A stretch of DNA of 64,000 nucleotides from PALSA-894 sp963757565 (GTDB taxonomy: Bacteria; Pseudomonadota; Alphaproteobacteria; Rhizobiales; Xanthobacteraceae), in contig CAVWSB010000011.1 in assembly GCA_963757565.1 (NCBI GenBank), positions 1 through 64,000 of the forward strand, given 5' to 3'. The position numbers and the translations under genes were made by a program. Shown in pieces: positions 21,197 through 30,617 of the stretch (positions are counted from its first letter, which is position 1; each line of letters opens with the position of its first letter). Under the pieces are notes generated by a model, which worked only from the letters and a program-made list of their open reading frames with translations, was not told the DNA's origin and ran no database searches.

Positions 21197-21979
21197 TCAG
21201 GCCTTGGCGGCTTCCCGAACCGCATCGCGCCGCAGTTGCTTCAAGACCTTGGCGGGTCGCTTCAAGGGCCGGATCACCAGACCGCGCGATTTGCGGTACT
21301 CGCTGCGGTGACCGCGCCGGTTCTCCTTGGCGAAGCGTTTCGCTTTCGCCGCGCTACCGAACACGTTCGAAACCTTGCCCTTTTTCTTGAGGATCACGTA
21401 GCCGCCCTTGGTCATGCTGAATGGCTTCTTGAGCAGGCCGAGATGATCGAACTTGGTACCGGCCGGGTGAACGAACGGCTCGAACCACGACGGATGGACG
21501 AAGTTCGACATCGCAATCCCGTCGACCAGGAAAGTATCTTCCTCGACCGGATCGCTCATCTCGTAGGCGTATTCGGTCCCGTCGGAGGCCTCCGCCCAGA
21601 GATTTGCGATCGGATCGATCGCCATCTCGAACAGCTCGTGGCAAGCGGTCACGCTGACCTTTTCGCCGGCCGCGATCGTGGTCTTGACGAAGATCTTGGA
21701 GATCGGCTGCCCGTTTTCAGTGAGATCGTGATAGCCGAGCGCGCCGGCCTGATCCGCATTGTCGAAATAAATGAACTGCCAGTCCGAGGGCTTTGCGACC
21801 TTGGTGTTGTAGAGTTTGAGCGGGTAGCCCCACACGGGCAGGAAGTACTGGTCGTAACATTTCTGCAAAGCGGCCGTGAGCTTGTCGAACGGAGCGCCGA
21901 GATCGACGGTCGCCATGTTGATGCAGGCGACGCTGACAGCGCCGCCCTGACCTGCTTGTGCGGCAAGGATTGTTTTCAT
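21197..21979 (-). CDS. Uncharacterised protein with an HExxE zincin-like motif
   Basis: 260 residues, not recognised as a named family. VSVTACHELFEMAIDP at about residues 107-122 has HELFE, a pattern seen in some metallopeptidase-like proteins, followed by LWAEASDGTEYAYEMSDPVE. The C-terminal third is strongly basic (LKKKGKVSNVFGSAAKAKRF to RRGHRSEYRK) and may bind nucleic acid or membranes. There is no clear signal peptide. Catalysis is not shown. Confidence 0.65.
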   Translation of the reverse strand: MKTILAAQAGQGGAVSVACINMATVDLGAPFDKLTAALQKCYDQYFLPVWGYPLKLYNTKVAKPSDWQFIYFDNADQAGALGYHDLTENGQPISKIFVKTTIAAGEKVSVTACHELFEMAIDPIANLWAEASDGTEYAYEMSDPVEEDTFLVDGIAMSNFVHPSWFEPFVHPAGTKFDHLGLLKKPFSMTKGGYVILKKKGKVSNVFGSAAKAKRFAKENRRGHRSEYRKSRGLVIRPLKRPAKVLKQLRRDAVREAAKA

Positions 21980-22126
21980 GGATACCCCCAGAAGATAGAT
22001 GCGAATGCCCGAGATAGGCCCGCCATCGGATTATCGTTAAGATTGTATCACGTTGAAGTGTGCTGAGAAAGTCCAGCGACGTTTATTGAGGTTTCCAACT
22101 GGGCTAAGCTGCCAAATATCGGATCG

Positions 22127-23080
22127 GTGGAGATGCTGGAGATGGTGATGAAGCCCACGATGCTTGTATGCGCGCTCCTGCTGCTGTCCGGAGCGGCTCA
22201 TGCGCAACAGCCTCCACCCGCGCCCGCCGCGCCATTCATCGACTGGGCGAAGATCGAGATCAAAACCACCGACCTCGGCCACAACACCTACCGGCTGGAA
22301 GGGCAGGGCGGAAACATCACGATCGCGGTCGGCACCGACGGCATCATCATGGTGGACAGCCAGTTCGCGCCGCTCTCCGACAAGATCAAGGCGGCCATCA
22401 AGGCGATCTCGCCGCTGCCGGTGAAGTACCTCATCAACACGCATTTCCACGGCGACCACACCGGCGGCAACGCGAATTTCGCCAAGGATGGTGCGGTCGT
22501 GGTGGCGCACGACAATATCCGCGTGCAACTCGCGGGCGGATCGGTCTCTCAGGCGAACGGTCAGGTGGTGGCGCAGATCCCGCCCGAGGGGCTGCCGACC
22601 CAAACCTATTTCGGGGGCTCGATGACACTTGAGGTTGGCGGGCGCAAGGCAGTGCTGACCTACATCGCCAACGCACACACCGACGGCGACACCTGGGTGT
22701 TTTTCGCCGACGCCAACGTGTTGTGCACCGGCGACACGGTGAACAATCTCAAGCGCTACCAGAGCATCGATTACCGCAACGGCGGCGATGTGCGCGGCAT
22801 GATCCGAGCCGAAGAGACGTATCTGAAGGTTGCGAACGACGAAACCAAGATCGTCGTCGGCCATGGCCCGCTCGCCAACAAAAAGGACGTGCAGGAATTC
22901 CACGACATGCTGGTGACCTCGCGGGATCGCATCAAAAAGCTGTTCGACGAGGGCAAGTCGGAAGCCGAAGTTGTGGCGCTCGATCCGCTCAAGGACCTGA
23001 ACGAGTCATGGGCTACCGGCAATCCGTCGCTCGGCGTCAGCCACCTCAGGAATGTCTACCACTCCTTCGAGCGGTATTGA
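22127..23080 (+). CDS. Periplasmic metallo-beta-lactamase-fold hydrolase
   Basis: About 310 residues. The likely start is ATG 22148 (MKPTMLV) with GGAG eight bases upstream, though in-frame starts at 22127 and 22133 exist. A signal peptide ends AAHAQ. The zinc motif THFHGDHTGGN lies near residue 105, followed by ANAHTDGDTWVFF and VLCTGDTVNN, and GHGPLA near the end, giving the full set of metal ligands. The arrangement fits the quinoprotein-relay/B3-like group of MBL enzymes; antibiotic hydrolysis should not be assumed. Confidence 0.9.
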   Translation: MEMLEMVMKPTMLVCALLLLSGAAHAQQPPPAPAAPFIDWAKIEIKTTDLGHNTYRLEGQGGNITIAVGTDGIIMVDSQFAPLSDKIKAAIKAISPLPVKYLINTHFHGDHTGGNANFAKDGAVVVAHDNIRVQLAGGSVSQANGQVVAQIPPEGLPTQTYFGGSMTLEVGGRKAVLTYIANAHTDGDTWVFFADANVLCTGDTVNNLKRYQSIDYRNGGDVRGMIRAEETYLKVANDETKIVVGHGPLANKKDVQEFHDMLVTSRDRIKKLFDEGKSEAEVVALDPLKDLNESWATGNPSLGVSHLRNVYHSFERY

Positions 23081-23091
23081 TCGCTGAGCCC

Positions 23092-23943
23092 TTAGGCTAC
23101 CAGTTCGCGGGCCGGGAGACCCGGCACGACGGTCGCCTCGGTGACTTCTTCGGTCCACACCGTGTGGTTCTTCAGCCGGTGCCAGCCGAATGTCGTGGCG
23201 ATCGCGACGTCCGCCGCATCGCGACCGCGCGCGATCACAACGCGACCGATGCGCGGCTCATTGTGGCGCGCGTCGAACGTGTACCACTGACCACCGAGAT
23301 AGACCTCGAACCAAGCGCTGTAGTCCATCGGCTCCGGATCGAGCGGCACGCCGATGTCACCGAGATAACCGGTGACGTAGCGCGCCGGAATGTTCATGCA
23401 ACGGCAGAGCGCGACCGCGAGATGCGCGAAGTCGCGGCACACCCCGGTGCGTTCGTTGAAGACGTCGAGCGCGCTGCGGTCGGCACGTGCCTGCAGGTAG
23501 TCGAACCTGATGTGGTTGTGCACAAAGTCCACGATCGCCTGAACCCGCGGCCAGCCGTCGGGCGTATTGCCGAACTGCGACCATGCAAACTCGGACAGCC
23601 GGTCGGTCTCGCAATAGCGGCTGCCCATCAGAAACATCAGCGCATCGTTCGGCAGTGCGGCGACAGGGACCTGCGGCGCCTGCGGCACGACTGGCTCATG
23701 GAGCCCCGAGTCCTGAACAATCGTGTCGGTGACGATGCGCAATTCGCCTGCCGGCGCGACGAGGCGGCAGCAGATGTTGCCGAAGACGTCGGTGTAGATC
23801 GTGAGCGGGCGGCGCGGCGCGACACGGATCAGGTCGGGCGCAAGCAAATCCGCAGCGCGCGAGGGATGAACATTGAGCATCAGCACGATGGGCGTCGGAG
23901 CGGCAAACTCATACGTCAAATCACAACCGACCCTGATCTTCAT
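23092..23943 (-). CDS. Transglutaminase-like cysteine protease family protein
   Basis: 283 residues. The N-terminal beta-rich half (MKIRVGCDLTYEF...) is followed by the transglutaminase core: NERTGVCRDFAHLAVALCR with the catalytic Cys, AWFEVYLGGQWYTFDARHNEP with His and Asp. Such proteins are cytoplasmic and common in alphaproteobacteria, often beside circularly permuted ATP-grasp genes, none of which is here. The substrate is unknown. The frame is intact. Confidence 0.88.
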   Translation of the reverse strand: MKIRVGCDLTYEFAAPTPIVLMLNVHPSRAADLLAPDLIRVAPRRPLTIYTDVFGNICCRLVAPAGELRIVTDTIVQDSGLHEPVVPQAPQVPVAALPNDALMFLMGSRYCETDRLSEFAWSQFGNTPDGWPRVQAIVDFVHNHIRFDYLQARADRSALDVFNERTGVCRDFAHLAVALCRCMNIPARYVTGYLGDIGVPLDPEPMDYSAWFEVYLGGQWYTFDARHNEPRIGRVVIARGRDAADVAIATTFGWHRLKNHTVWTEEVTEATVVPGLPARELVA

Positions 23944-24295
23944 CTCGCTCTCACTCTTTGAATTGAAGCGCTCGTGCGATGGCTTGCAACGCGTCACGCT
24001 TTGGCCCGTTCCACCGGCCGCAAGGATGGGCTGCGTATCATTCCGGATGCGGGCAATCGACGTCATAGGTTGGGCGCCAGAAAACGGGCAACCCCAAGCG
24101 ATGCTCAGGAACCGGGCAGATTGCTGGCGTCGCAACCAAAATGTTCTCTGCGGGGCGAAGTTCTAGGAAGGATGCGCGCGAGAACCACAATCTCTAGAGG
24201 CGCCAGGCAGATGGTCCAGTCGCAAGGCGGCTGGCGCGGTGCTTACAATATTTGCATTCGGAGCAGGTTCCCCAGACCTCGAGCGCGCCGTTCGC
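23944..24295. other. Intergenic region with no recognised gene
   Basis: 352 bases upstream of the transglutaminase-like gene and downstream of the L,D-transpeptidase. Short open frames are present but none has a ribosome site or a recognisable product. No tRNA, terminator or strong palindrome was seen. Confidence 0.6.
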
Positions 24296-25639
24296 TTATC
24301 TCGTCAGCACAATAAAATCGGTGCCGCGGCCGGTCTCGTAGCTCATGCCAAGATCTGAAACGATCAGCGTCGCACCCGGTGTCATTAGTTCGTTGATGCG
24401 AGCGAGCGCATCTTCCGGAATGGTGATGCGCTCCAGCGCGGCGCTCGGATCGCCCGGCGGCAGGGTTTCGCGCGTGGGTGCGGCCAGCTCCTTGCGCAGC
24501 TTTTCGCCGGTCGGTGTGCGCGTGACGAGGTACTTGCCCGGCCTCACGATACGCTCGACCGGCAGCGAAGCGACGTTCCAGCGCATGGTGCCATCATCGT
24601 GCCCTTCGAGCGCGGTGAATACATGCGTGCCCAGGGGCGCGTCCGGACGATCGATTGTCACCGGCGCATCGAAGACCTCAACGAAGCCCTTGCGGACAAA
24701 CAGCTTGCCGAGCTTGCGGCTGATATAGACCGAGATCGGGCCGGAGCGGAGCATCGGATCCTTCTCGGCGGCAACGGCGGCAGGCTTCTCGAACAGCCGC
24801 GGCGGCGCATCTGTCGTCTGCACGGCCGTCTCGGCCTGCGCGCGGCCGGCGCCCACCATATCGTCGATGGCGCGTTCGATCCGCGCCTCTTCGCTTTCGG
24901 CCGTGGCGGCCGACCCGTTCAGCGGCGCATCGGTGGTGACGTTGGTGGCAACGCGCACGCGCGCAGGATGCGCCTCGGCCGTTACCTGCGGCAGCGTGGT
25001 GAACAGCCGATTGCTGGAAATGTCGTGGAGCGCGACCTCGTCCTGGGCGATAATGACGCGCGCGCCAACCTTGGTCATGCCCCAAAGCCGCCGCGCGAAT
25101 TCAGCCGGCAGGCGGATGCAGCCATGCGAGGCCGGGTGGTTCGGCACGACGCCCTGATGCATCGCAACGCCGGACCATGTGATGCGCTGCATGAACGGCA
25201 TCGGCGCCGCGCTGTAGATGTTGGACTCGTGATAGATCTGTTTCTCCAGGACCGAGAACACGCCCTGCGGCGTCGGGTGACCCGGAACGCCGGTCGAGAC
25301 CTGCGAATGGGCAACCGGCCGTCCCCCCGCGAAGAGGGTGAGCTGCTGCTTCCTGATGGAAATGACAACCTGCAGCGGACCCGGCGGGAGCTTTTCGGCA
25401 ACCTTCTTCTCGGCGGAAAGTTTGCGCGTCATCTCCTTGTGGCGGTTATGGCGTGTCGCCGCCGGCGCGATTTTGGGATCGGGCTGTGCTTTTGCGACTG
25501 GTGCCGGTGGCACGGGGTGCACGAACGGAAACCGGTCGTCGCTGGCTGACGCCGAAGTCGCGGCGAATCCCGCCGTCACGCACACGGTGAGCAAAACGCG
25601 CCCCAGGTCGTACGCAGAGGTTCTGAAGTTCGGCAGCAC
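24296..25639 (-). CDS. L,D-transpeptidase with a second, degenerate YkuD-like half
   Basis: 447 residues with a signal peptide ending SASASDD. The first half is an active-looking YkuD domain: VVISIRKQQLTLFAGGR, TPQGVFSVLEK, then MHQGVVPNHPASHGCIRL with catalytic His and Cys. After a linker of about 80 residues, a second stretch (ISVYISRKLGKLFVRKG, DAPLGTHVFTALEG) repeats the YkuD start but lacks the SHGC motif; it may be regulatory or substrate-binding. A role in peptidoglycan cross-linking is inferred. The frame is intact. Confidence 0.9.
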   Translation of the reverse strand: MLPNFRTSAYDLGRVLLTVCVTAGFAATSASASDDRFPFVHPVPPAPVAKAQPDPKIAPAATRHNRHKEMTRKLSAEKKVAEKLPPGPLQVVISIRKQQLTLFAGGRPVAHSQVSTGVPGHPTPQGVFSVLEKQIYHESNIYSAAPMPFMQRITWSGVAMHQGVVPNHPASHGCIRLPAEFARRLWGMTKVGARVIIAQDEVALHDISSNRLFTTLPQVTAEAHPARVRVATNVTTDAPLNGSAATAESEEARIERAIDDMVGAGRAQAETAVQTTDAPPRLFEKPAAVAAEKDPMLRSGPISVYISRKLGKLFVRKGFVEVFDAPVTIDRPDAPLGTHVFTALEGHDDGTMRWNVASLPVERIVRPGKYLVTRTPTGEKLRKELAAPTRETLPPGDPSAALERITIPEDALARINELMTPGATLIVSDLGMSYETGRGTDFIVLTR

Positions 25640-25927
25640 CTAAAGTCCTCCGGACGCTGGGCAATCCCACGCTCTCGTTTTCGCGCGACATGGCAGGCGC
25701 GATCAAGGGAGCAAAGGCGTGTCATCCACGTCTTCGCGCGCGTGTGTCGCGCGAGCATCACTTGCGGTTCAACGCCTCCGCCCGTTGCGGGGTTCGCGCG
25801 CGTGAACGCCAAGTGTCGGAGATTAAATGACGAATTTCTCACCGAACCGTGAACCGACCTGGCTCCCCTGCGCGACCAATGGGCCGAACGAACCATTCGC
25901 CCCTGCGAAAACCCCAAGGAGAGACCT

Positions 25928-26455
25928 ATGTCCATCAAGATCCGGACCTCGATGTTTGCAATCGCTGCCGTCGCCGCGCTCGGCGCAGCCAGCCTCCTCT
26001 CGACCACGTCCTCGGCCGACGCGCGCGGCTTTGGCGGCGGTGGCTTCCACAGCGGTGGAGGCTTCCACGGCGGCGGCATGCGCATGGGCGGCGGCCCGCG
26101 CATCGGCGGACGCGTGCATCTGGGAGGCGGCCACCACATCGGTATCCGTCACCCCGGCCTCCGCATCGGCCACCGTCATCCGGACTGGTGCCGCATCAAC
26201 GGCCGCTGCCACGTCCATGTCCGTTGGCACCGTCCGTGGATCGTCGGGACTGGCGTGGTCGCAACGACGTACGCGGTGACCCCGGCCATCGCGACGGCGA
26301 AGCCCTGCACCTGCCTGACCAAGGAATACACGCCGGATAACCTGGTGGTGTTCAAGGATCAGTGCACCAAGGAAGTCGCTTCTGCGCCGGCCGGCAACAC
26401 CCAGGCTCTGCTTCCGATGCCGCAACAGGACGCGCCTGCGGCGACGCAGCAGTAA
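25928..26455 (+). CDS. Secreted Gly/His-rich protein
   Basis: 175 residues with RBS AAGGAGA six bases before the ATG. The signal peptide MSIKIRTSMFAIAAVAALGA ends near SSADARG. A glycine-rich block of GGGFHSGGGFHGGGM units comes next, then histidine-rich GHHIGIRHPGLRIGHRHP, then cysteines in CRINGRC and CTCLTKEYTPDNLVVFKDQC. The spacing suggests disulfides and metal binding, but no family role is known. A terminator hairpin follows. Confidence 0.8.
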   Translation: MSIKIRTSMFAIAAVAALGAASLLSTTSSADARGFGGGGFHSGGGFHGGGMRMGGGPRIGGRVHLGGGHHIGIRHPGLRIGHRHPDWCRINGRCHVHVRWHRPWIVGTGVVATTYAVTPAIATAKPCTCLTKEYTPDNLVVFKDQCTKEVASAPAGNTQALLPMPQQDAPAATQQ

Positions 26456-26474
26456 TCCGCCCGCCCAAAGAGAC

Positions 26475-26499
26475 AGAACCCCGGCCTCAGGCCGGGGTT
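26475..26499. terminator. Bidirectional hairpin terminator
   Basis: GAACCCCGGCC and GGCCGGGGTTC form an 11-pair stem with loop TCA between two convergent genes. The T run is short, so strength is uncertain. Confidence 0.7.
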
Positions 26500-26519
26500 C
26501 TTGACGCTTGGGGAATCAC

Positions 26520-27473
26520 TTATTTCGCTCCGAATCCGTCTCGCACTTCGCGCATGCGCGGCAGCACATCCACCCATTGATCGCGTCGCGCGACACCGAA
26601 CATCTGCACGACGCCCTCGCCGAAGCGCAACCATTGAACCAGCACGAGGTCGTCGCCGGTCCTGTCGTCCTTGCCGGCTGCAACGATCTGAAATCCCGGG
26701 ACGCCACCGATACGGATCGGTTCGGAATTGATGATGTTCATGTTCGGCCGGTTGAGAAATGCCGCCATCAGGCGCTGCGCGAAACGCTCGCGATCCGCGG
26801 GTTGTGGCGGCTCGACAGCGCGCGGCGCGACCATGAAATAGGGCTGATCGACTGGCAGCGTGGTGTCGGCCGGCCCGAGCGTCATGACGGCGGTGCCGTC
26901 CGGCGTGGTGCGCAGAAGGTGGAAGCCCGCCAGATCGCCGAGCCGGTAGGGCAAAACAGCAAGCATCTCATCCGGCGTCGGCTTTGCACGCACCACGATG
27001 CTCGCGAGCGCCGCGCGCATCGCGCTATCCGGATAGGCGTCCCGCTCGGCATCCGGCAGCGAGGCGATGACTGCAGCTGCAATGTCGCTGTCGCGCAGCA
27101 GCAGCGCCCATTTGCGCATCGCGACACCGTTCTCGTTCTGCTGCGCCACCACGAGCGTTCCCTCTCCCGACGCGAGCGGAATTGTCTCGCGCGCGATCTC
27201 CTCCATGCCGCCGGCATGCATCTGCTCGGGAGTGAAGCTCTCCGCCACCTTGTCGTAGGTTTGCGGCAGAAACTCGGTGACCAGCAGCAGCGCTCGATGC
27301 GCGCGATCTTCGAACCCCTGAAACGATGCGCTCACCGTCATGCCGGGCGGCGGAACGAGGCCGATTCGGGAGCCCGGTGGATAAATCGGCTCCGCGGCGT
27401 GTGCGGGGAGGGCGAGAAGTAAACACGCAAGACACGCGGGCAGAAGACGGGCTGGATACATAATAAGCATCAT
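26520..27473 (-). CDS. Exported protein of unknown function
   Basis: About 317 residues starting at one of three clustered ATGs (27473, 27470, 27461). The signal peptide MYPARLLPACLACLLLALPAHA ends at AHAAEP. The mature part has SRIGLVPPPGMTVSASFQGF, DLAGFHLLRTTPDG and VPGFQIVAAGKDDRTGDDL, resembling periplasmic proteins of Bradyrhizobium relatives with no assigned role. No catalytic motif is evident and the frame is intact. Confidence 0.75.
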   Translation of the reverse strand: MMLIMYPARLLPACLACLLLALPAHAAEPIYPPGSRIGLVPPPGMTVSASFQGFEDRAHRALLLVTEFLPQTYDKVAESFTPEQMHAGGMEEIARETIPLASGEGTLVVAQQNENGVAMRKWALLLRDSDIAAAVIASLPDAERDAYPDSAMRAALASIVVRAKPTPDEMLAVLPYRLGDLAGFHLLRTTPDGTAVMTLGPADTTLPVDQPYFMVAPRAVEPPQPADRERFAQRLMAAFLNRPNMNIINSEPIRIGGVPGFQIVAAGKDDRTGDDLVLVQWLRFGEGVVQMFGVARRDQWVDVLPRMREVRDGFGAK

Positions 27474-27543
27474 AGTGCAGTGCCTGCGCGACATGCATCT
27501 GCTTGCGCGATCACTTTCGCGACAAGGATAGAGACAGATCGCG

Positions 27544-28374
27544 TCAGTGCTCCGGCTTGATGCTCGCGAGTTCCGCGTCGTTCGGTGTCACATCGAGCCG
27601 CACCACGATGCCGGCCAGTTCCGGCGATGGCGGCGGATAGAACTGCATCACCTTGGGGTCATGGCCCGGCACGATGTGCTGCGGCGTCGGCGCGTTTGCG
27701 CGCAGCGTGCCGTAGGCCTCCAGCATGTCGCCGATATGGAACGCCGTGGTGAACGGGCGGCCGGTCATCATGTTCTCATAGAAATGCGTGGTGTCGGAAG
27801 CGACGACCACCCAGCCGCGCCTGGTGTGGACGCGCACGAATTGCAGCCCCATCGAGTGGCCGCCAACCGGATGCAGCGTGATGCCGGGCGCAAGCTCGGC
27901 GCCGCCATTGTAGAACTGAACGCGGTGCGCGTAGTTCAGCCGCACCACGCCGACCACATCCTCCACCTCGAAGGAATGCGCGAGGCGGTGGTAGCGCATA
28001 TAGCGCCCGACGGCATAGTGCAGCTCGGGTTCCTGCAGGTGGAAATGTGCTTTCGGAAAGCGATCGAACCCGCCGACATGGTCGTAGTGCATGTGGGTCA
28101 GGATCACGTCCTGCACGGTGTCGGGATCGACGCCGACGAGCTTGAGGGCATCGATCGGATCACGCAGGAAAGTGCGCTTGCGCTTTTTCGCGGTTTCCTC
28201 GGTGAAGCCGCAGTCGATGACGAAGGCGCGCTCTGCGCTCTTTGCCACCCACACGAAATAATCCATCGCCATGGGGCCGTCGTGCGGGTCGCCGCCGATG
28301 AAGTGGTCAGCGCGGCGAGCCTCGCGCATCGCGTAGCGAATGGCGAAAAGTTCGTACTCGGGGAGGGCGGTCAT
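27544..28374 (-). CDS. N-acyl homoserine lactonase-like MBL-fold hydrolase
   Basis: 276 residues, no signal peptide. HMHYDHVGGFDRF carries the dinuclear-zinc HxHxDH motif near residue 93, with VGGHSMGLQFV, VASDTTHFYENM and a terminal VPGHDP giving the other ligands. The pattern is that of AttM/AiiA-type lactonases. Its start overlaps the stop of the upstream CitE-like gene by four bases, and the operon carries an ABC importer and CoA enzymes, so opening of an imported lactone is more likely than quorum quenching here. Confidence 0.88.
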   Translation of the reverse strand: MTALPEYELFAIRYAMREARRADHFIGGDPHDGPMAMDYFVWVAKSAERAFVIDCGFTEETAKKRKRTFLRDPIDALKLVGVDPDTVQDVILTHMHYDHVGGFDRFPKAHFHLQEPELHYAVGRYMRYHRLAHSFEVEDVVGVVRLNYAHRVQFYNGGAELAPGITLHPVGGHSMGLQFVRVHTRRGWVVVASDTTHFYENMMTGRPFTTAFHIGDMLEAYGTLRANAPTPQHIVPGHDPKVMQFYPPPSPELAGIVVRLDVTPNDAELASIKPEH

Positions 28375-29282
28375 GTGAACTTCTTCGCCTCGCGCGCCTG
28401 AATCGCGTTGTGGATCGCCAGCAGGTTTTGCGCACGAAGCACCACCGGTACGTCGATCATCTTGCCGTCGACTGAGATCGAACCGCGGCCGGCCGCGACT
28501 GCTTCGTCGTAGGCGGCGACGATCTTTTGCGCGGACCCGACTTCGTCAGATGCTGGCGAGAACTCCTCGTTCAGGATTGGGACCTGTGCGGGATGGATCA
28601 CGGATGCGCCGCGGAAGCCAAGCCTGCGCGAGCGGCGCACTGTCTCGCGGAATGCATCGAGATCCTTGTAGTCGGCGACCGTTCCAATGAAGCCGAGCGG
28701 CAGGATGCCCGCCGAGCGAGCCGCGATGGCGAGCTGCTGCTTCGGCATCAGCAGCGATTCTGCCGTCGGCAGCATGCCCATCTCGAGCGCGAAATCCTCG
28801 CCGCCGAGCGTGAGCGCGATGATGCGTTTGTCGGCGCGCGCGATCTGCGGCATCTGGAACCAGGCGCCCGGGGTCTCGATCATCGCCATGAATTGCGTCG
28901 ACCCGACCGCCATGCCGCGCTCGGCTTCAAGCTCGCTCACCACTTCGGCGATCAGCTTGATGTGATCAGCGCTGTCGACCTTCGTCACCGCAAGCGCTTT
29001 CACGCGCGGCGAGATCGCCGCCTCGAGGTCGAGCATCGTCTGGCGCCAGGGGCGGTTGATGCGGACGATGATGTCGGCGCCTCCGCGCGAAACGCTTTCG
29101 CACGTCGCCTGCAGATCGCGCCGCGCCGCCGGCCGCTCGGCGATAGGCACCGAGTCCTCCAGATCGACGATGATGGCGTCCGCACCCCGCTTGTATGCGC
29201 CGTCGATGAACTTCGGCACATTCGACGGGACGTAGAGCGCGGAGCGCCAGACGGGCAAGGTGCGGTCGGTTGTGTCGCTCAT
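28371..29282 (-). CDS. CitE/HpcH-like CoA-ester lyase
   Basis: 303 residues. Family marks: SALYVPSNVPKFIDGAYKRG, ADAIIVDLEDSVP with the metal-binding Glu/Asp, an Arg in IVRINRP, QFMAMIETPGAWF, LTLGGEDFALEMGM and GFRGASVIHPAQVPILNEEF. This is the citrate-lyase beta/malyl-CoA lyase group that cleaves or condenses acyl-CoA with acetyl- or glyoxylate units. It overlaps both neighbours by four bases, so it is translationally coupled to the CoA-transferase before it and the lactonase-like gene after it. Confidence 0.9.
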   Translation of the reverse strand: MSDTTDRTLPVWRSALYVPSNVPKFIDGAYKRGADAIIVDLEDSVPIAERPAARRDLQATCESVSRGGADIIVRINRPWRQTMLDLEAAISPRVKALAVTKVDSADHIKLIAEVVSELEAERGMAVGSTQFMAMIETPGAWFQMPQIARADKRIIALTLGGEDFALEMGMLPTAESLLMPKQQLAIAARSAGILPLGFIGTVADYKDLDAFRETVRRSRRLGFRGASVIHPAQVPILNEEFSPASDEVGSAQKIVAAYDEAVAAGRGSISVDGKMIDVPVVLRAQNLLAIHNAIQAREAKKFT

Positions 29283-30482
29283 ATCACCTTCCGTTGGCGC
29301 AAATCGGCGATTGCGTCGGCGCTAAACCCAAGGGCTCCCAGAATAGCGCCGTTGTGCTCGCCGAGCGCGGGTGCGGGCGTGCGGATTTCGCCGGGCGTAT
29401 CGGAGAGACGCGGCACCACCGCATGCATCGGCACCGCGCCCATTTCGGGATCGGGCAGCTCCGTCACGATCTGGCGTGCCTGGACATGCGGATCGGCGAT
29501 GAACTGGTCGATGTCATAGACCGGCGCGGCGGTTACCTCGGCGGCCTCGAACACCGCGAGGTTGTCGACGAGCGACCGCGCCTTGATGAACTCGGCGATC
29601 GGGCGCTCGGCCTCGTCGATATTCTTGACGCGGTCGGTGTTGGTGCGGAAGCGCGGATCGTCGATCATGTCGGCGCGGCCGATGGCGCGGTAGAGCCGCT
29701 CCGCCATCGACTGGATCGAGGCCGAGATCGCGATGAAGCGGCCATCCTTGGTCTCGTACACGTTGCGCGGCGCGGTGTTGTTGGAGCGGCTGCCGACGCG
29801 CTTCTCGATTTTCTGCGTCAATTTGTAGAGCGCCGCTTCCGGCCCGAGGATCGAGACGATCGGATCGAGCAGCGGCAGGTCGATCACCTGACCCTTGCCG
29901 CCGCGCTCGACCTCGCGCAGCGCGATCAGCACGGCGTTCGAGCCGTAAAGCCCCGCAATCATGTCGGCGAGCGCGAGCGGCGGCAGCACCGGCGGGCGAT
30001 CGTCAAAGCCGTTCTTCGACGCGAAGGTCGACATGCCTTCGACCAGACTGCCGAAGCCCGGCTTGTCGCGATACGGCCCGTCCTGCCCCCAGCCGGAGAT
30101 GCGCACGATGATGAGCTTCGGATTGATCGCGTGCAGCGCGTCCGGGCCGATGCCCATGCCCTCCAGCGTGCCGGGCCGGTAGTTCTCGATGAACACCTGG
30201 GCGGTCGCGACGAGCTTACGCAGCAGGTCCATGCCTTCGGGAGCGCGCAGGTTCAGCGTGACGCTCTTCTTGTTGCGCGCATAGACCTTCCAGTGGACGC
30301 GAAATATTGTTGGTGCGCCAGTCGCGCAACGGATCGCCCTTTCGCGGGTCCTCGATCTTGATGACCTCGGCGCCGAAGTCCGCGAGTTGCAGGCTCACCA
30401 TGTTGCCGGCGACGAGGCGCGACAGGTCGAGCACGCGGATGCCATCGAGCGGGCAGGAGGCTTCGGGACGGAAGGGGCGCAT
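29279..30482 (-). CDS. CaiB/BaiF family CoA-transferase, one frameshift
   Basis: About 400 codons. The start has IRVLDLSRLVAGNMVSLQLADFGAEVIKIEDP, the standard N-terminus of class III CoA-transferases. A single-base break near 30295 separates it from the rest: QVFIENYRPGTLEGMGIG, RISGWGQDGPYRDKPGF and PLLDPIVSILG, where the catalytic Asp is expected, then AAPVYDIDQFIADPHVQAR. It would activate an organic acid with CoA from a donor ester, supplying the next enzyme. Part of the minus-strand operon behind the ABC importer. Confidence 0.9.
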
Positions 30483-30497
30483 CGGCTCCGATCTGAC

Positions 30498-30589
30498 TCC
30501 CTCCCCCTGAAAGGGGGAGGGTTGGGGTGGGGGTTATGATCCCCACCCGGTTTGCTTCGCAAACCGACCTTCCCTTTTCAAGGGGAGGT
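30498..30589. repeat. Family D intergenic palindrome
   Basis: CTCCCCCTGAAAGGGGGAG and, 60 bases on, CTTCCCTTTTCAAGGGGAGG form two hairpins; TTTGCTTCGCAAA forms a third between them. It lies in the operon between the CoA-transferase and oppF genes. Confidence 0.7.
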
Positions 30590-30617
30590 AACGCGCCGCA
30601 TATGCGGCATGCGCCAC

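Noticed and set aside
27544..28374. Quorum-quenching AHL lactonase
   Set aside because: The fold and motif fit, but the gene is translationally coupled to CoA-ester enzymes and an importer, so a catabolic lactone is the better guess.
30498..30589. CRISPR-like array
   Set aside because: The palindromes are single intergenic elements without regularly spaced direct repeats; no array was found anywhere in the window.
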